From positions 137,653 to 201,652 of the forward strand of contig NZ_QMHP01000008.1 of NCBI RefSeq assembly GCF_003313335.1: a stretch of DNA of 64,000 bases, written 5' to 3'. The notes under the pieces were generated by a model. The model did not search any database. It saw nothing but the letters and a program-made list of their open reading frames with translations, and was not told the origin of the DNA. The position numbers and the translations under genes were made by a program. This DNA comes from Pedobacter zeaxanthinifaciens (GTDB lineage: Bacteria; Bacteroidota; Bacteroidia; Sphingobacteriales; Sphingobacteriaceae). Shown piece after piece: positions 20,317 through 28,727 of this stretch (position 1 is its first letter; the number at the start of each line of letters is the position of its first letter).

Positions 20317-21369
20317 ATGAAAAAAATAACTCTCTTTCTGGCTGCTTTCTTATTAAGCGGCCTTGCTTTCAGCCAATCAAAATTTGAAATTTCTGGTAAA
20401 TACAAAACTCCCGTAGATGGAATGATGAAGATTTCCTATGGAGATGGAAAATCAGATTTCATACCTATCACAAATGGGAGCTTTAAATATCAGGGCAAAG
20501 TAGAAGCTCCATACGCTATAACGCTATTTGCTGAGTTGAAAAATATCCCATCGGAACTAACAGTCTCAGGTGTGAGTTTTTTTGTGGATAGTAAGCCTAC
20601 AATTGTAGAGTTGGATACCCTGACAAGAAAAACCGCTAGATTTAATTATATAGAGACTAAAACAACATTTCTTCAGAGAAGTATCTTCCAAGAAAAACTT
20701 GATTTGCTTAAAAACGAATTAAGCGGTTTAAGCGCTTCCAAAGATGAGGATAAAAAGAAAGGTGAGGAAATTGTTTTGGCCAACATAGCGAAAAATAAAT
20801 CTGAAAAAGAGCGGAGTATCCTTATTAACTGGAATTCAAAATTTTTATCGAATGAAAAAATTCTGGAGTTGTACAATGGCTTTAGCGATAAAGCCAAAAC
20901 ATCTTCTTACGGCATTCAAATCAAAAATGCGGCGCTAAAAAAGTATACCCTCAAGGTTGGGGACATGCTGCCATTGTTTTCTCAAAAAGATACTAAAGGA
21001 AACATTCTAAAAAGTTCCGACCTAAGAGGTAAATATATTTTGATTGATTTTTGGGCCTCTTGGTGTGTTCCGTGTAGAGAAGAAAATCCAAATTTGGTAA
21101 ATGCATTTGCTAAATTTAAAGATAAAAACTTTGATATTTTGGGTGTTTCCCTAGATACCAAAAAAAGTAATTGGATAGAGGCAATTACGGCTGATGGTTT
21201 AGCTTGGAAGCATGTTTCCGACCTCAATGGTTGGGAAAATGAAGTTTCTCGAATGTTTAACATCAAATCGGTTCCTTCAAGTATCCTTATCGACAAAGAA
21301 GGGAAGATAATTGCCATGAATTTAAGAGGTGAGGCTTTGAATAAAAAGCTCGAAGAAATCCTCCTCTAA
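20317..21369 (+). CDS. TlpA-like thioredoxin-fold protein with N-terminal DUF4369-like domain
   Basis: The 350-residue exported protein has a signal peptide (cleavage near AFSQS, residue 20) and an N-terminal beta-rich DUF4369-like domain (about 22-120). A helical linker leads to a C-terminal AhpC/TlpA thioredoxin domain (about 215-350) with the WASWCVPCREENP active site (Cys250 and Cys253) and a cis-Pro segment SVPSSILID. Such proteins act as periplasmic thiol-disulfide reductases, for example in cytochrome maturation or repair of secreted proteins; the partner is unknown. It is followed by radC after 16 bp. Confidence 0.9.
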   Translation: MKKITLFLAAFLLSGLAFSQSKFEISGKYKTPVDGMMKISYGDGKSDFIPITNGSFKYQGKVEAPYAITLFAELKNIPSELTVSGVSFFVDSKPTIVELDTLTRKTARFNYIETKTTFLQRSIFQEKLDLLKNELSGLSASKDEDKKKGEEIVLANIAKNKSEKERSILINWNSKFLSNEKILELYNGFSDKAKTSSYGIQIKNAALKKYTLKVGDMLPLFSQKDTKGNILKSSDLRGKYILIDFWASWCVPCREENPNLVNAFAKFKDKNFDILGVSLDTKKSNWIEAITADGLAWKHVSDLNGWENEVSRMFNIKSVPSSILIDKEGKIIAMNLRGEALNKKLEEILL

Positions 21370-21385
21370 GTGAAAATCTACATCT

Positions 21386-22084
21386 ATGCACCACTATGAA
21401 AACAAACTCGGCATTAAAGCTTGGGCGGAGGCCGATCGCCCCAGAGAAAAATTATTACAGCAGGGCCGCCGGCAGCTTACCGATGCAGAACTTATCGCTA
21501 TTTTAATTGGTTCGGGCAGTAGAAACGAAACTGCTGTTGACCTGAGCAAGCGTATTTTGAGCTCTTGCCAAAATGATTTACAACGTTTGGCACAATTGGG
21601 CGTTAAAGAACTTTCTAAATTTAAGGGCATAGGGGGGGCTAAAGCAATTACCATTGTGGCCGCTTTGGAGTTAGGGCGACGAAGAAAAGACTCAGACAAA
21701 CCCCAATTGGAAAAACTGATTTCTTCGAAAGATGCCCATGATATCATCAAGGCTGATTTGGCAGATTTGCCACATGAAGAATTTTGGATACTGTTGCTAA
21801 ATAGAGCCAACATCTTAATAGGAAAGCATTTGCTGAGTAAGGGAGGGCAATCAGGAACGGTAGTTGATCCTAAAATGATTTTTAAAACGGCAATTGAACA
21901 CGGTGCAGCGGCACTAATTTTGGTGCACAACCATCCCTCTGGTAGTTTAAAGCCTAGCAGCGCCGATATCAATATCACCAAAAAACTAATGGAATTGGGC
22001 AAAATGATGGAGATTGCCGTACATGATCATCTCATTGTTTACAACGATACATTTTTAAGTTTGGCCGATGAAGGGCATGTTTAA
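21386..22084 (+). CDS. radC: RadC/JAMM-family protein
   Basis: The 232-residue protein has an N-terminal UPF0758 helical part with a helix-hairpin-helix (LSKFKGIGGAKAITIVAALELGRR near 70-95) and a C-terminal JAB1/MPN-like metalloprotease-fold domain. The zinc-ligand signature is VHNHPSGSLKPSSADI (about 180-195), with upstream Glu and downstream Asp. Despite the name, a role in DNA repair is doubtful; members are linked to recombination and competence. It directly follows the TlpA-like gene. Confidence 0.94.
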   Translation: MHHYENKLGIKAWAEADRPREKLLQQGRRQLTDAELIAILIGSGSRNETAVDLSKRILSSCQNDLQRLAQLGVKELSKFKGIGGAKAITIVAALELGRRRKDSDKPQLEKLISSKDAHDIIKADLADLPHEEFWILLLNRANILIGKHLLSKGGQSGTVVDPKMIFKTAIEHGAAALILVHNHPSGSLKPSSADINITKKLMELGKMMEIAVHDHLIVYNDTFLSLADEGHV

Positions 22085-22144
22085 GCGCTCAAATGCTATA
22101 TTCAATCGTTTCAATTCTTTACATTTGAAAACAAAAAATAGAAA

Positions 22145-22978
22145 ATGAAAAATATCATCGTAATTCTTTTGCTTTTCGTTGCTGGCTTTCAAGCGCAGGC
22201 GCAAAAAAATCCATCTATCAATATTATTACTTACAATATCAGGTACGCAACCGAAAATGATGGTATTAATGCATGGAGTAAGCGAAAAGATAATGTAAAG
22301 GCTTTGGTGAAATTTCATGAAGCTGACATTCTTTGCACACAGGAAGCCTTAGCGGAACAGTTCGATTTTCTGTTAGAAAATTCGGATTTCGAAGCAGTTG
22401 GTGCGGGCAGGGATGATGGTAAACGTAAAGGTGAATTCTCCCCAATTTATTACAACAAAAACAGGTTCAGCAAAAAAGATGGAGGTGTTTTCTGGTTGTC
22501 GCAAACGCCAAACGTGCCTAGCAAAGGCTGGGATGCCATGTTCAATAGAGTTTGTACTTGGGTGCGCTTATACGATAAGTTGAATAAAAATGAATTTTTG
22601 GTGTTTAACACTCATTATGATCATGTTGGCGTACAGGCCAGAATAGAATCGGCTAAATTAATTAAGCAAAAAATTCAAGAAATTGCTCCTAAACTCCCAG
22701 TAGTTTATACCGGCGATTTAAACGTAACTCCAGAAACGGAAGCCATCGCAACAATTAAGTCTTTTTTGAGCGACAGTAAGGAAATAAGCAGGCAAGCGCC
22801 ATACGGTCCAGATGGCACTTTTAACGGTTTCAAGTTTGATAGCCCGTTAAAAGATAGGATTGACTATATTTTCGTAAACAAGGGGTTTAAAGTACAAAAA
22901 TATGCCGTGCTATCTGATAGTAAAGACCAGCGCTATTTTTCGGATCATCTCCCGGTTTTTGCACAAATAAAATTCTAA
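22145..22978 (+). CDS. Exported endonuclease/exonuclease/phosphatase (EEP) family hydrolase
   Basis: A 277-residue Mg-dependent phosphodiesterase or phosphatase of the EEP superfamily. It has a cleavable signal peptide (residues 1-20, ending QAQAQ) and all catalytic motifs: TYNIR (Asn), QEAL (Glu), NTHYDHVG (His), GDLNVTP (Asp/Asn), DRIDYIF (Asp) and SDHLPVF (Asp-His). Family members cleave nucleic acids, inositol phosphates or sphingomyelin; the periplasmic location and this compact form suggest a lipid-headgroup or small phosphodiester substrate rather than DNA, which is inference. Only 4 bp separate its stop from the Lgt-like gene, so translation is probably coupled. Confidence 0.9.
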   Translation: MKNIIVILLLFVAGFQAQAQKNPSINIITYNIRYATENDGINAWSKRKDNVKALVKFHEADILCTQEALAEQFDFLLENSDFEAVGAGRDDGKRKGEFSPIYYNKNRFSKKDGGVFWLSQTPNVPSKGWDAMFNRVCTWVRLYDKLNKNEFLVFNTHYDHVGVQARIESAKLIKQKIQEIAPKLPVVYTGDLNVTPETEAIATIKSFLSDSKEISRQAPYGPDGTFNGFKFDSPLKDRIDYIFVNKGFKVQKYAVLSDSKDQRYFSDHLPVFAQIKF

Positions 22979-22982
22979 ACGC

Positions 22983-23744
22983 TTGACTTTTCCGGTTCAA
23001 TTTGAATTTGCGGGGCAACTGTATCATTGGCATTTTTTGTTAGAAACATTAGCCTTTTTGATAGGTGTGCGCTTGTATTATTTCATGCGTAAGGGTGTTG
23101 ATGATCCAATATCTAGCCAAAACCGACTTTGGATTATGTTGGGCGCTATGCTTGGGGCTTTAATAGGCTCCAGGTTGTTTGCTATTTTAGAAGATCCCGC
23201 CAATGTAAGTCAACTCAATTTTCAGGTGCTCTATGCAAGTAAAACTATTGCAGGAGGTTTGTTGGGCGGCTTGTTTGGAGTGGAGCTCATTAAGAAAATA
23301 ATAGGTGTACATGTTGCTTCCGGAGATATTTACGTGATCCCCATCTTGGTAGCTTTAATTATTGGCAGGTGGGGCTGTTTCTTTATGGGGGTGGCCGAGC
23401 CAACCTACGGAACGCCTACCAATTTGTTATGGGGCATGGATTTGGGCGATGGCTTACAACGTCATCCGGTTATGCTTTATGAAATATTGTTTGCATCCTG
23501 TTTGTTGTTGTTTTTTATCCTGATAAGGAAAAAGAAATTACGCAACGGCGAAAGATTCAAACTTTTTATGGTGCTATATTTTCTATTTAGGTTTTTAATT
23601 GAGTTTTTAAAGCCCTACCAGTCGTTGTTTTTAAATTTAAGTAGCATTCATTGGTCGGCAATAATTATATTTATCTATTACTATAAATTTTTATGGCGAT
23701 TATTAAGCGGCAAGCTTTTTCGTCAAACAGCTTATGAAGACTAG
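22983..23744 (+). CDS. Lgt-like (prolipoprotein diacylglyceryl transferase family) membrane protein, atypical
   Basis: The 253-residue protein has about seven hydrophobic helices and clear Lgt landmarks: a GGLLGGLFGV glycine helix, GRWGCFFMG, RHPVMLYE and FRFLIEF near the C-terminus. Compared with E. coli Lgt from memory, the His103 of the HGG motif, Asn146 of GNFING and Tyr26 are replaced, while Arg143, the HPxxLYE motif and Arg239/Glu243 are kept. It is therefore probably not the housekeeping Lgt but a relative that may still bind phosphatidylglycerol. The start is a TTG at 22983, 4 bp after the EEP stop; no better start is visible. Its end overlaps the radical SAM gene by 11 bp. Confidence 0.82.
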   Translation: MTFPVQFEFAGQLYHWHFLLETLAFLIGVRLYYFMRKGVDDPISSQNRLWIMLGAMLGALIGSRLFAILEDPANVSQLNFQVLYASKTIAGGLLGGLFGVELIKKIIGVHVASGDIYVIPILVALIIGRWGCFFMGVAEPTYGTPTNLLWGMDLGDGLQRHPVMLYEILFASCLLLFFILIRKKKLRNGERFKLFMVLYFLFRFLIEFLKPYQSLFLNLSSIHWSAIIIFIYYYKFLWRLLSGKLFRQTAYED

Positions 23745-25125
23745 AGATTACGTTTATTACGATTATACGAAGAGCCTTTGCCCAGAATGTTTGATGCTTT
23801 GCGATGCGAAGATTGTATTTCAGGATGCCAAAGTTTGGATGCTGAAACGTTGCGCTACGCATGGTGAAAGTAAAGTGATGATTGCCGATGATGTAGAATA
23901 TTACAAGCAAATCAGGAACTACAACAAACAATCAGAAATGCCATTGAAGTTTAATACGAAAGTGCATTATGGTTGCCCTTATGATTGTGGTTTGTGTACC
24001 GACCACGAACAGCATTCATGTCTTACTGTGGTAGAAGTTACTGATCGTTGTAACTTAGCTTGCCCAACCTGCTACGCAATGTCATCGCCGCATTATGGTA
24101 GGCACCGCACGCTGGACGAAATCAATAAAATGCTGGATACCGTGGTAGCCAACGAGGGCGAACCAGATGTAGTTCAGCTTTCTGGAGGGGAGCCAACAGT
24201 ACACCCCGATTTTTTTGCAATACTGGATTTGGCAAAGCAGAAACCTATCAAGCATTTGATGGTCAACACCAATGGTATTCGTATTGCTAAGGATGTGGCT
24301 TTTGTGGAACGTTTAGCATCGTACATGCCTGACTTCGAAATTTACTTGCAGTTTGATAGTTTCAGTCCGGAGGTGCTCACTAAAATGAGGGGAGAAGATT
24401 TGACTGAAGTGAGAAAGAAAGCCATCGCAAACCTGAATCAGTTTAACCTATCTACTACGTTGGTGGTAACCTTACAAAAAGGGCTTAACGACCATGAAAT
24501 TGGAGATATCATTGATTTTGCGTTGAAGCAAAAATGTGTGAGAGGGGTTACTTTTCAGCCTACGCAAGTTGCTGGAAGAAACGATAATTACAGTGATCAG
24601 CAGGGAAGGATAACGTTAACGGAAGTAAGGCGCAAAATTTACGAGCAATCTATATTTACACCGCAGGATCTGATTCCGGTTCCTTGCAATCCGGATGCGC
24701 TGTGTATGGCCTACGCATTAAAGGTAGATGATGAGGTAATTCCAATGACTAACTTGATTAACCCAGAAGATTTACTGAATAATTCCAAAAACACCATTGT
24801 TTTTGAACATGATGAAAGATTAAAACAACACATGCTTAACCTTTTTAGTACAGGTGTTTCTGTAGATTGTGCTGAAGGAACTTTTGGTGAGTTGATGTGT
24901 TGTTTGCCACGGGTGCAGTCGGACGGATTGAAATACGATAACTTGTTTCGGATCATCATCATGAACTTCATGGATCCACTTGATTTTGATGTGCGTGCCG
25001 TTAAAAAATCCTGTGTTCACATTGTAAGCGATAAGATGAAGATGATTCCATTTGAAACGATGAACATCTTTTATCGAGACAGTAAAATTGATCAAATAAG
25101 AAAAAATATTCACCCAGTAAGTTAA
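23734..25125 (+). CDS. Radical SAM enzyme related to tetraether-lipid synthase (Tes/MJ0619 group)
   Basis: The 463-residue protein has an N-terminal Cys cluster (Cys16, Cys19, Cys23 and a later CATHG) and an auxiliary-cluster motif GCPYDCGLCTDHEQHSC (Cys81, 85, 88, 96). Next comes the radical SAM motif CNLACPTC (Cys106, 110, 113), then SGGEPTVHPD and further C-terminal cysteines (PCNPDALC, and CC in ELMCCLPRV). This layout, with rSAM cysteines immediately after a CPYDCGLC element, is that of the MJ0619/Tes family, whose archaeal member joins lipid tails by C-C bond formation. Bacterial members are uncharacterised. It overlaps the Lgt-like gene by 11 bp and is followed after 5 bp by a small membrane protein, so a membrane-lipid or lipoprotein substrate is a reasonable inference. 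Confidence 0.85.
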   Translation: MKTRDYVYYDYTKSLCPECLMLCDAKIVFQDAKVWMLKRCATHGESKVMIADDVEYYKQIRNYNKQSEMPLKFNTKVHYGCPYDCGLCTDHEQHSCLTVVEVTDRCNLACPTCYAMSSPHYGRHRTLDEINKMLDTVVANEGEPDVVQLSGGEPTVHPDFFAILDLAKQKPIKHLMVNTNGIRIAKDVAFVERLASYMPDFEIYLQFDSFSPEVLTKMRGEDLTEVRKKAIANLNQFNLSTTLVVTLQKGLNDHEIGDIIDFALKQKCVRGVTFQPTQVAGRNDNYSDQQGRITLTEVRRKIYEQSIFTPQDLIPVPCNPDALCMAYALKVDDEVIPMTNLINPEDLLNNSKNTIVFEHDERLKQHMLNLFSTGVSVDCAEGTFGELMCCLPRVQSDGLKYDNLFRIIIMNFMDPLDFDVRAVKKSCVHIVSDKMKMIPFETMNIFYRDSKIDQIRKNIHPVS

Positions 25126-25130
25126 TTGTT

Positions 25131-25334
25131 ATGGAAATAGTTGCTTTATCTGTATTGTACTGGATTGCAGTAGGAATTATGCTTTTAGTGGGCTTAATTA
25201 AACTTATTTTTGGTAAACGAACGGAGCAAAATCAAAATCCCGGACTAAAGTTGGTTATTGCTTCAGTCATCATGTTTGTTATTGGCGGCGGTGCCTGTGC
25301 GCTTATCCTTAGTGGACTGGGCAGCATGCACTAA
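25131..25334 (+). CDS. Small two-helix membrane protein in the radical SAM operon
   Basis: The 67-residue protein has two transmembrane helices (about 5-28 and 43-64) joined by a basic loop, GKRTEQNQNPG. The second helix is Gly/Ala-rich (GGGACALILSGLG). No known family is recognised. It begins 5 bp after the radical SAM stop, so it is almost certainly in the same operon. It could be a membrane tether or lipid-presenting subunit for the enzyme; this is inference from context only. Confidence 0.75.
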   Translation: MEIVALSVLYWIAVGIMLLVGLIKLIFGKRTEQNQNPGLKLVIASVIMFVIGGGACALILSGLGSMH

Positions 25335-25473
25335 TTTTATTCATCAAACTCTTCTGCTCGTTTTTTGCTTTCCGCATTAAATAATATCTTTGCGTTTTTA
25401 AAATCGTAATGCGTATAGCAATATGCGTAGTGAAACTGTCGCAATACGCAATACGTCCTACTCAATACCCAAA

Positions 25474-27879
25474 ATGAAAATATCATATAGCTGGCTAAAG
25501 CAAATACTAAAAACAGACAAAACTCCGCAAGAACTTTCGTTGATTTTAACCAATATTGGTTTAGAAGTAGAAAGTTTGGAGAAGGTACAAACTATTCCGG
25601 GTGGATTAGAAGGTTTAGTAATTGGCTTTGTAGAGGAGCGAACTCAACATCCAAATGCAGATAGATTGAGCGTAACAAAAGTAAATGTTGGCGGTGCTGA
25701 ACTGTTGCAAATTGTTTGTGGTGCGCCAAATGTGGCAGCTGGTCAAAAAGTAGTAGTGGCTACGGTTGGTACAACGGTACATCCTAACGAGGGCGAACCT
25801 TTTAAGATCAACAAATCTAAAATTAGGGGAGAAGTTTCTGAAGGAATGATTTGTGCTGAAGATGAAATTGGCTTGGGTAATTCGCATGCCGGTATTATGG
25901 TGTTGGCCGAAGATGCACCTATTGGCTTAGAAGCGAAAAAATATTTCAACGTTGATGATGATTATTTGTTTGAGATAGGCTTAACGCCAAACCGTGCTGA
26001 TGCTGCTTCGCATTTAGGGGTAGCTAGAGATTTGGCCGCATATTTACGTAGCAACTATGAACTGCCAGATGTAAGCGCATTTAAAATAGATAATGAAAAG
26101 CTGAAAGTTGAGGTACAAGTGGAAGCTGCCGATGCTTGTCCGCGTTACAGCAGTGTGAGCATTAGTGGGGTTACTGTAAAGCCATCGCCTGATTGGCTAA
26201 CAGCTAAATTGAAAGTAATTGGCGTTCGTCCAATTAACAATGTGGTTGATGTTACCAATTATGTGTTGCATGAGTTGGGTCAGCCTTTACATGCTTTTGA
26301 TGCTGATCAAATTGCAGGCAAGAAAATCATCGTTAAAAAATGTGCAGAAGGAACTCCTTTCGTTACTTTAGATGAGGTAGAGCGAAAGCTTTCTGCGGAA
26401 GACTTAATGATTTGCGATGCAGAGAAACCGTTGTGTATTGCTGGTGTTTTTGGTGGTATTGGCTCTGGTGTAACTGATCAAACTACCAATATATTTTTAG
26501 AAAGTGCTTATTTCAATGCAGTTTCGGTACGTAAAACTTCTAAAAGACATGGCTTAAAAACTGATGCTTCTTTCAGGTTTGAACGTGGCACTGATCCTGA
26601 AATTACAGTACTGGCTTTACAAAGGGCTGCTTTATTGATTAGAGAGGTAGCTGGTGGCGAAATTTCTTCTGCGGTATCAGATATTTATCCCGTAAAAACA
26701 AAACCATTTGAAGTATCGGTCAATTATCAAAACATTGTTGATTTAATTGGTAAAGATATCCCTTCAACTGAAATCAAAGAAATCATTACTTCTTTAGGAA
26801 TTAGCGTTGCTAAAGAAACCTCAGCGGGCTTAGATTTATTAGTGCCTGCTTATAAGGTAGATGTAACTCGAGAATGCGATATAACAGAAGAAGTTTTACG
26901 TATTTACGGATACGACAACATCGAAATTCCTTCGAAAGTTAACGCTTCATTAGCTTACACGGTTAAGCCAAATAAAGAAAACATTCAAAATTTAGTGGCT
27001 GATTTGTTAACATCAAATGGTTTCGTAGAGATTTGGTGCAACTCGTTAACACGTTTGGCCAATTCAAAAAACGAAGCTGAGGCTGTGCAAATTTTAAATC
27101 CTTTAAGTTCTGATTTAAATGCCATGCGACAAACTTTGTTGCAGCCAGCTTTAGAAAGTGTAGCGTACAACATCAACCGAAAAAATAGTGATATTAAGTT
27201 TTACGAGTTTGGTAAAACCTATCACTTAATTGAGGATAAATATGTAGAACGCCCACGTTTATTGCTATTACTTAGCGGTGCAAAGCATAGTGAGCAATGG
27301 AACCAGCAATCTACACCTGCTACGTTCTATAATTTAAAGGCTGCAGTAGATGCCATTATCAAACGTTTGGGTTTAAGTGGCTTCCAAACAGCTGAGATAA
27401 ACAACGAGAGTGTTCAAAACTTTGCCTATGGACTAAAGTATTTCAGAGGTGATAAAACTTTGGTGAGTTTTGGCGCAGCAACTAACGCTGATAAAAAAGC
27501 GGCAGGTTTAAAGCAAGATGTTTTTTATGCTGATTTTGATTGGGCTTTTGTGTTGGATGCGTTGAAGAAAAACAAAATCATCAATAAAGAGGTGCCTAAA
27601 TATCCTTCGGTAAGGAGAGATTTATCCCTACTGGTTGATACTGCAGTTACTTTCGATGAATTGAAAACCATTGCGTTTAAAACTGATAAAAAATTGGTGA
27701 AGCAGGTACAGGTTTTTGACGTTTACCAAGGCGATAAATTGCCCGAAGGTAAAAAATCTTATGCCTTAAGCTTTACTTTGCAGGATGAGGAGCAAACCCT
27801 AACTGATAAGCAGATTGATGCGATAATGCAAAAGATTATTAGTAACTTAGCCCAAACTGCAAAAGCGGAAATAAGATAA
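25474..27879 (+). CDS. pheT: Phenylalanyl-tRNA synthetase beta subunit
   Basis: This is the beta chain of the alpha2-beta2 PheRS, which charges and edits tRNA-Phe. The product has 801 residues. Domains in order are the EMAP-like tRNA-binding domain (about 40-150, with RLSVTKVNVGG), the B3/B4 editing domain (about 210-370, VVDVTNYVLHELGQPLHAFD), B5 (about 405-470), the catalytic-like core, and the C-terminal FDX-ACB domain (YPSVRRDLSLLVD). The ATG at 25474 gives MKISYSWLKQIL, the family start; an in-frame start at 25423 adds 17 residues that look like leader DNA. pheS is not in the window. Confidence 0.96.
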   Translation: MKISYSWLKQILKTDKTPQELSLILTNIGLEVESLEKVQTIPGGLEGLVIGFVEERTQHPNADRLSVTKVNVGGAELLQIVCGAPNVAAGQKVVVATVGTTVHPNEGEPFKINKSKIRGEVSEGMICAEDEIGLGNSHAGIMVLAEDAPIGLEAKKYFNVDDDYLFEIGLTPNRADAASHLGVARDLAAYLRSNYELPDVSAFKIDNEKLKVEVQVEAADACPRYSSVSISGVTVKPSPDWLTAKLKVIGVRPINNVVDVTNYVLHELGQPLHAFDADQIAGKKIIVKKCAEGTPFVTLDEVERKLSAEDLMICDAEKPLCIAGVFGGIGSGVTDQTTNIFLESAYFNAVSVRKTSKRHGLKTDASFRFERGTDPEITVLALQRAALLIREVAGGEISSAVSDIYPVKTKPFEVSVNYQNIVDLIGKDIPSTEIKEIITSLGISVAKETSAGLDLLVPAYKVDVTRECDITEEVLRIYGYDNIEIPSKVNASLAYTVKPNKENIQNLVADLLTSNGFVEIWCNSLTRLANSKNEAEAVQILNPLSSDLNAMRQTLLQPALESVAYNINRKNSDIKFYEFGKTYHLIEDKYVERPRLLLLLSGAKHSEQWNQQSTPATFYNLKAAVDAIIKRLGLSGFQTAEINNESVQNFAYGLKYFRGDKTLVSFGAATNADKKAAGLKQDVFYADFDWAFVLDALKKNKIINKEVPKYPSVRRDLSLLVDTAVTFDELKTIAFKTDKKLVKQVQVFDVYQGDKLPEGKKSYALSFTLQDEEQTLTDKQIDAIMQKIISNLAQTAKAEIR

Positions 27880-27972
27880 AAAAAGTTAAAAGTAAAAAGT
27901 CAAAAGTGCCAGGTTATCAAGGTTGAAAAACTTAACACCTATAACCTTAACTTATAACCTGTTAAAAAAAAA

Positions 27973-28263
27973 ATGGCTGCAGTAGCTGAACAACTTAATA
28001 GCGTGATGCAAAAAACAACTCGTTTAATCGAATTGTGTAATGCCTTACAAGAAGAAAATCAACTGCTACAAGCTGAAAATAAACACCAAAAACAGGCTTT
28101 AGCGCAAGCGCAAGCTACGCAAGCCGAGTTAGATGAAAAGATAAGAGTACTCAAGCTAGCCAAGAGTATTGAAGGAACAAGTGAAAAGACACTTGATATA
28201 AAGCAAAAAATTAACGAATTTGTGCGGGAAATTGATAAGTGTGTGGTATTGCTTAAAAAATAG
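27973..28263 (+). CDS. Coiled-coil protein paired with ZapA (ZapB-like candidate)
   Basis: The 96-residue protein is predicted to be almost wholly coiled coil: heptads run from about residue 5 to 65 (LNSVMQKTTRLIELCNALQE, then a Gln/Ala-rich stretch). A second helix, KINEFVREIDKCVVLL, forms the end. It has no signal or transmembrane segment. It lies 30 bp upstream of zapA and, like E. coli ZapB, is a short cytosolic coiled coil. A division role through ZapA is inferred from position and shape, not from sequence homology. Confidence 0.8.
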   Translation: MAAVAEQLNSVMQKTTRLIELCNALQEENQLLQAENKHQKQALAQAQATQAELDEKIRVLKLAKSIEGTSEKTLDIKQKINEFVREIDKCVVLLKK

Positions 28264-28293
28264 GCAATCAGGATTAATTGAAACAAAGCTAAA

Positions 28294-28584
28294 ATGGGAG
28301 AAATCTCGATTAAAATAACTATCGCCGACCGTATTTACCCCTTAAAGGTAAGCATGGAAGAGGAGGAAATTGTGAGACGTGCGGCAAAAATTATCAACGA
28401 ACGTATAAAAGACTATCAGGAGAATTATGCGGTTAGAGATAAGCAAGATTTGTTATCAATGGCTGTTTTACACTATGCTACGGCAGTTTTAAAAACTGAG
28501 CATAAGGTGCAACACCAAGATACAACTGTTGCCGATAAAGTTGAAGAGTTGGATAGTTTATTGAACGGGTTTTTCGCTAAGTAA
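28294..28584 (+). CDS. zapA: Cell division protein ZapA
   Basis: The 96-residue protein binds and bundles FtsZ filaments at midcell. The start MGEISIKITIADRIYPLKV forms the beta-hairpin head, followed by VRRAAKIINERIKDYQENY and the long dimerisation helix carrying KQDLLSMAVLHYATAVL, all as in ZapA. It follows the coiled-coil gene by 30 bp and precedes rny. Confidence 0.92.
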   Translation: MGEISIKITIADRIYPLKVSMEEEEIVRRAAKIINERIKDYQENYAVRDKQDLLSMAVLHYATAVLKTEHKVQHQDTTVADKVEELDSLLNGFFAK

Positions 28585-28628
28585 TACGTTCTTTATTACC
28601 TCATCATCAGATGGGTATACCTAGCTAT

Positions 28629-28650
28629 AAATTTGGCCGTGGCTAAATTT
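28629..28650 (+). terminator. Hairpin after zapA, possible terminator
   Basis: AAATTTGGC (28629-28637) pairs with GCTAAATTT (28642-28650) through one G-U pair around a 4-nt loop. It is followed by only two more T residues, so termination may be partial. The 143-bp zapA-rny gap shows no other structure that I trust. Confidence 0.4.
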
Positions 28651-28727
28651 TTATGTTTCAGTTAATGGATTGTGGCAACACACATGACGCATAAAGATTT
28701 AGTTACGGTTTTTTTATACAACAAACA

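Noticed and set aside
25423..25473. Upstream extension of pheT
   Set aside because: The 17 extra residues come from leader-like DNA with GCGTATAGCAATATGCG words; the family begins at MKISYSWL.
28585..28727. Possible 6S RNA between zapA and rny
   Set aside because: The position is suggestive, but I cannot pair the 5' and 3' ends into the long interrupted helix of 6S RNA; only a local hairpin is visible.
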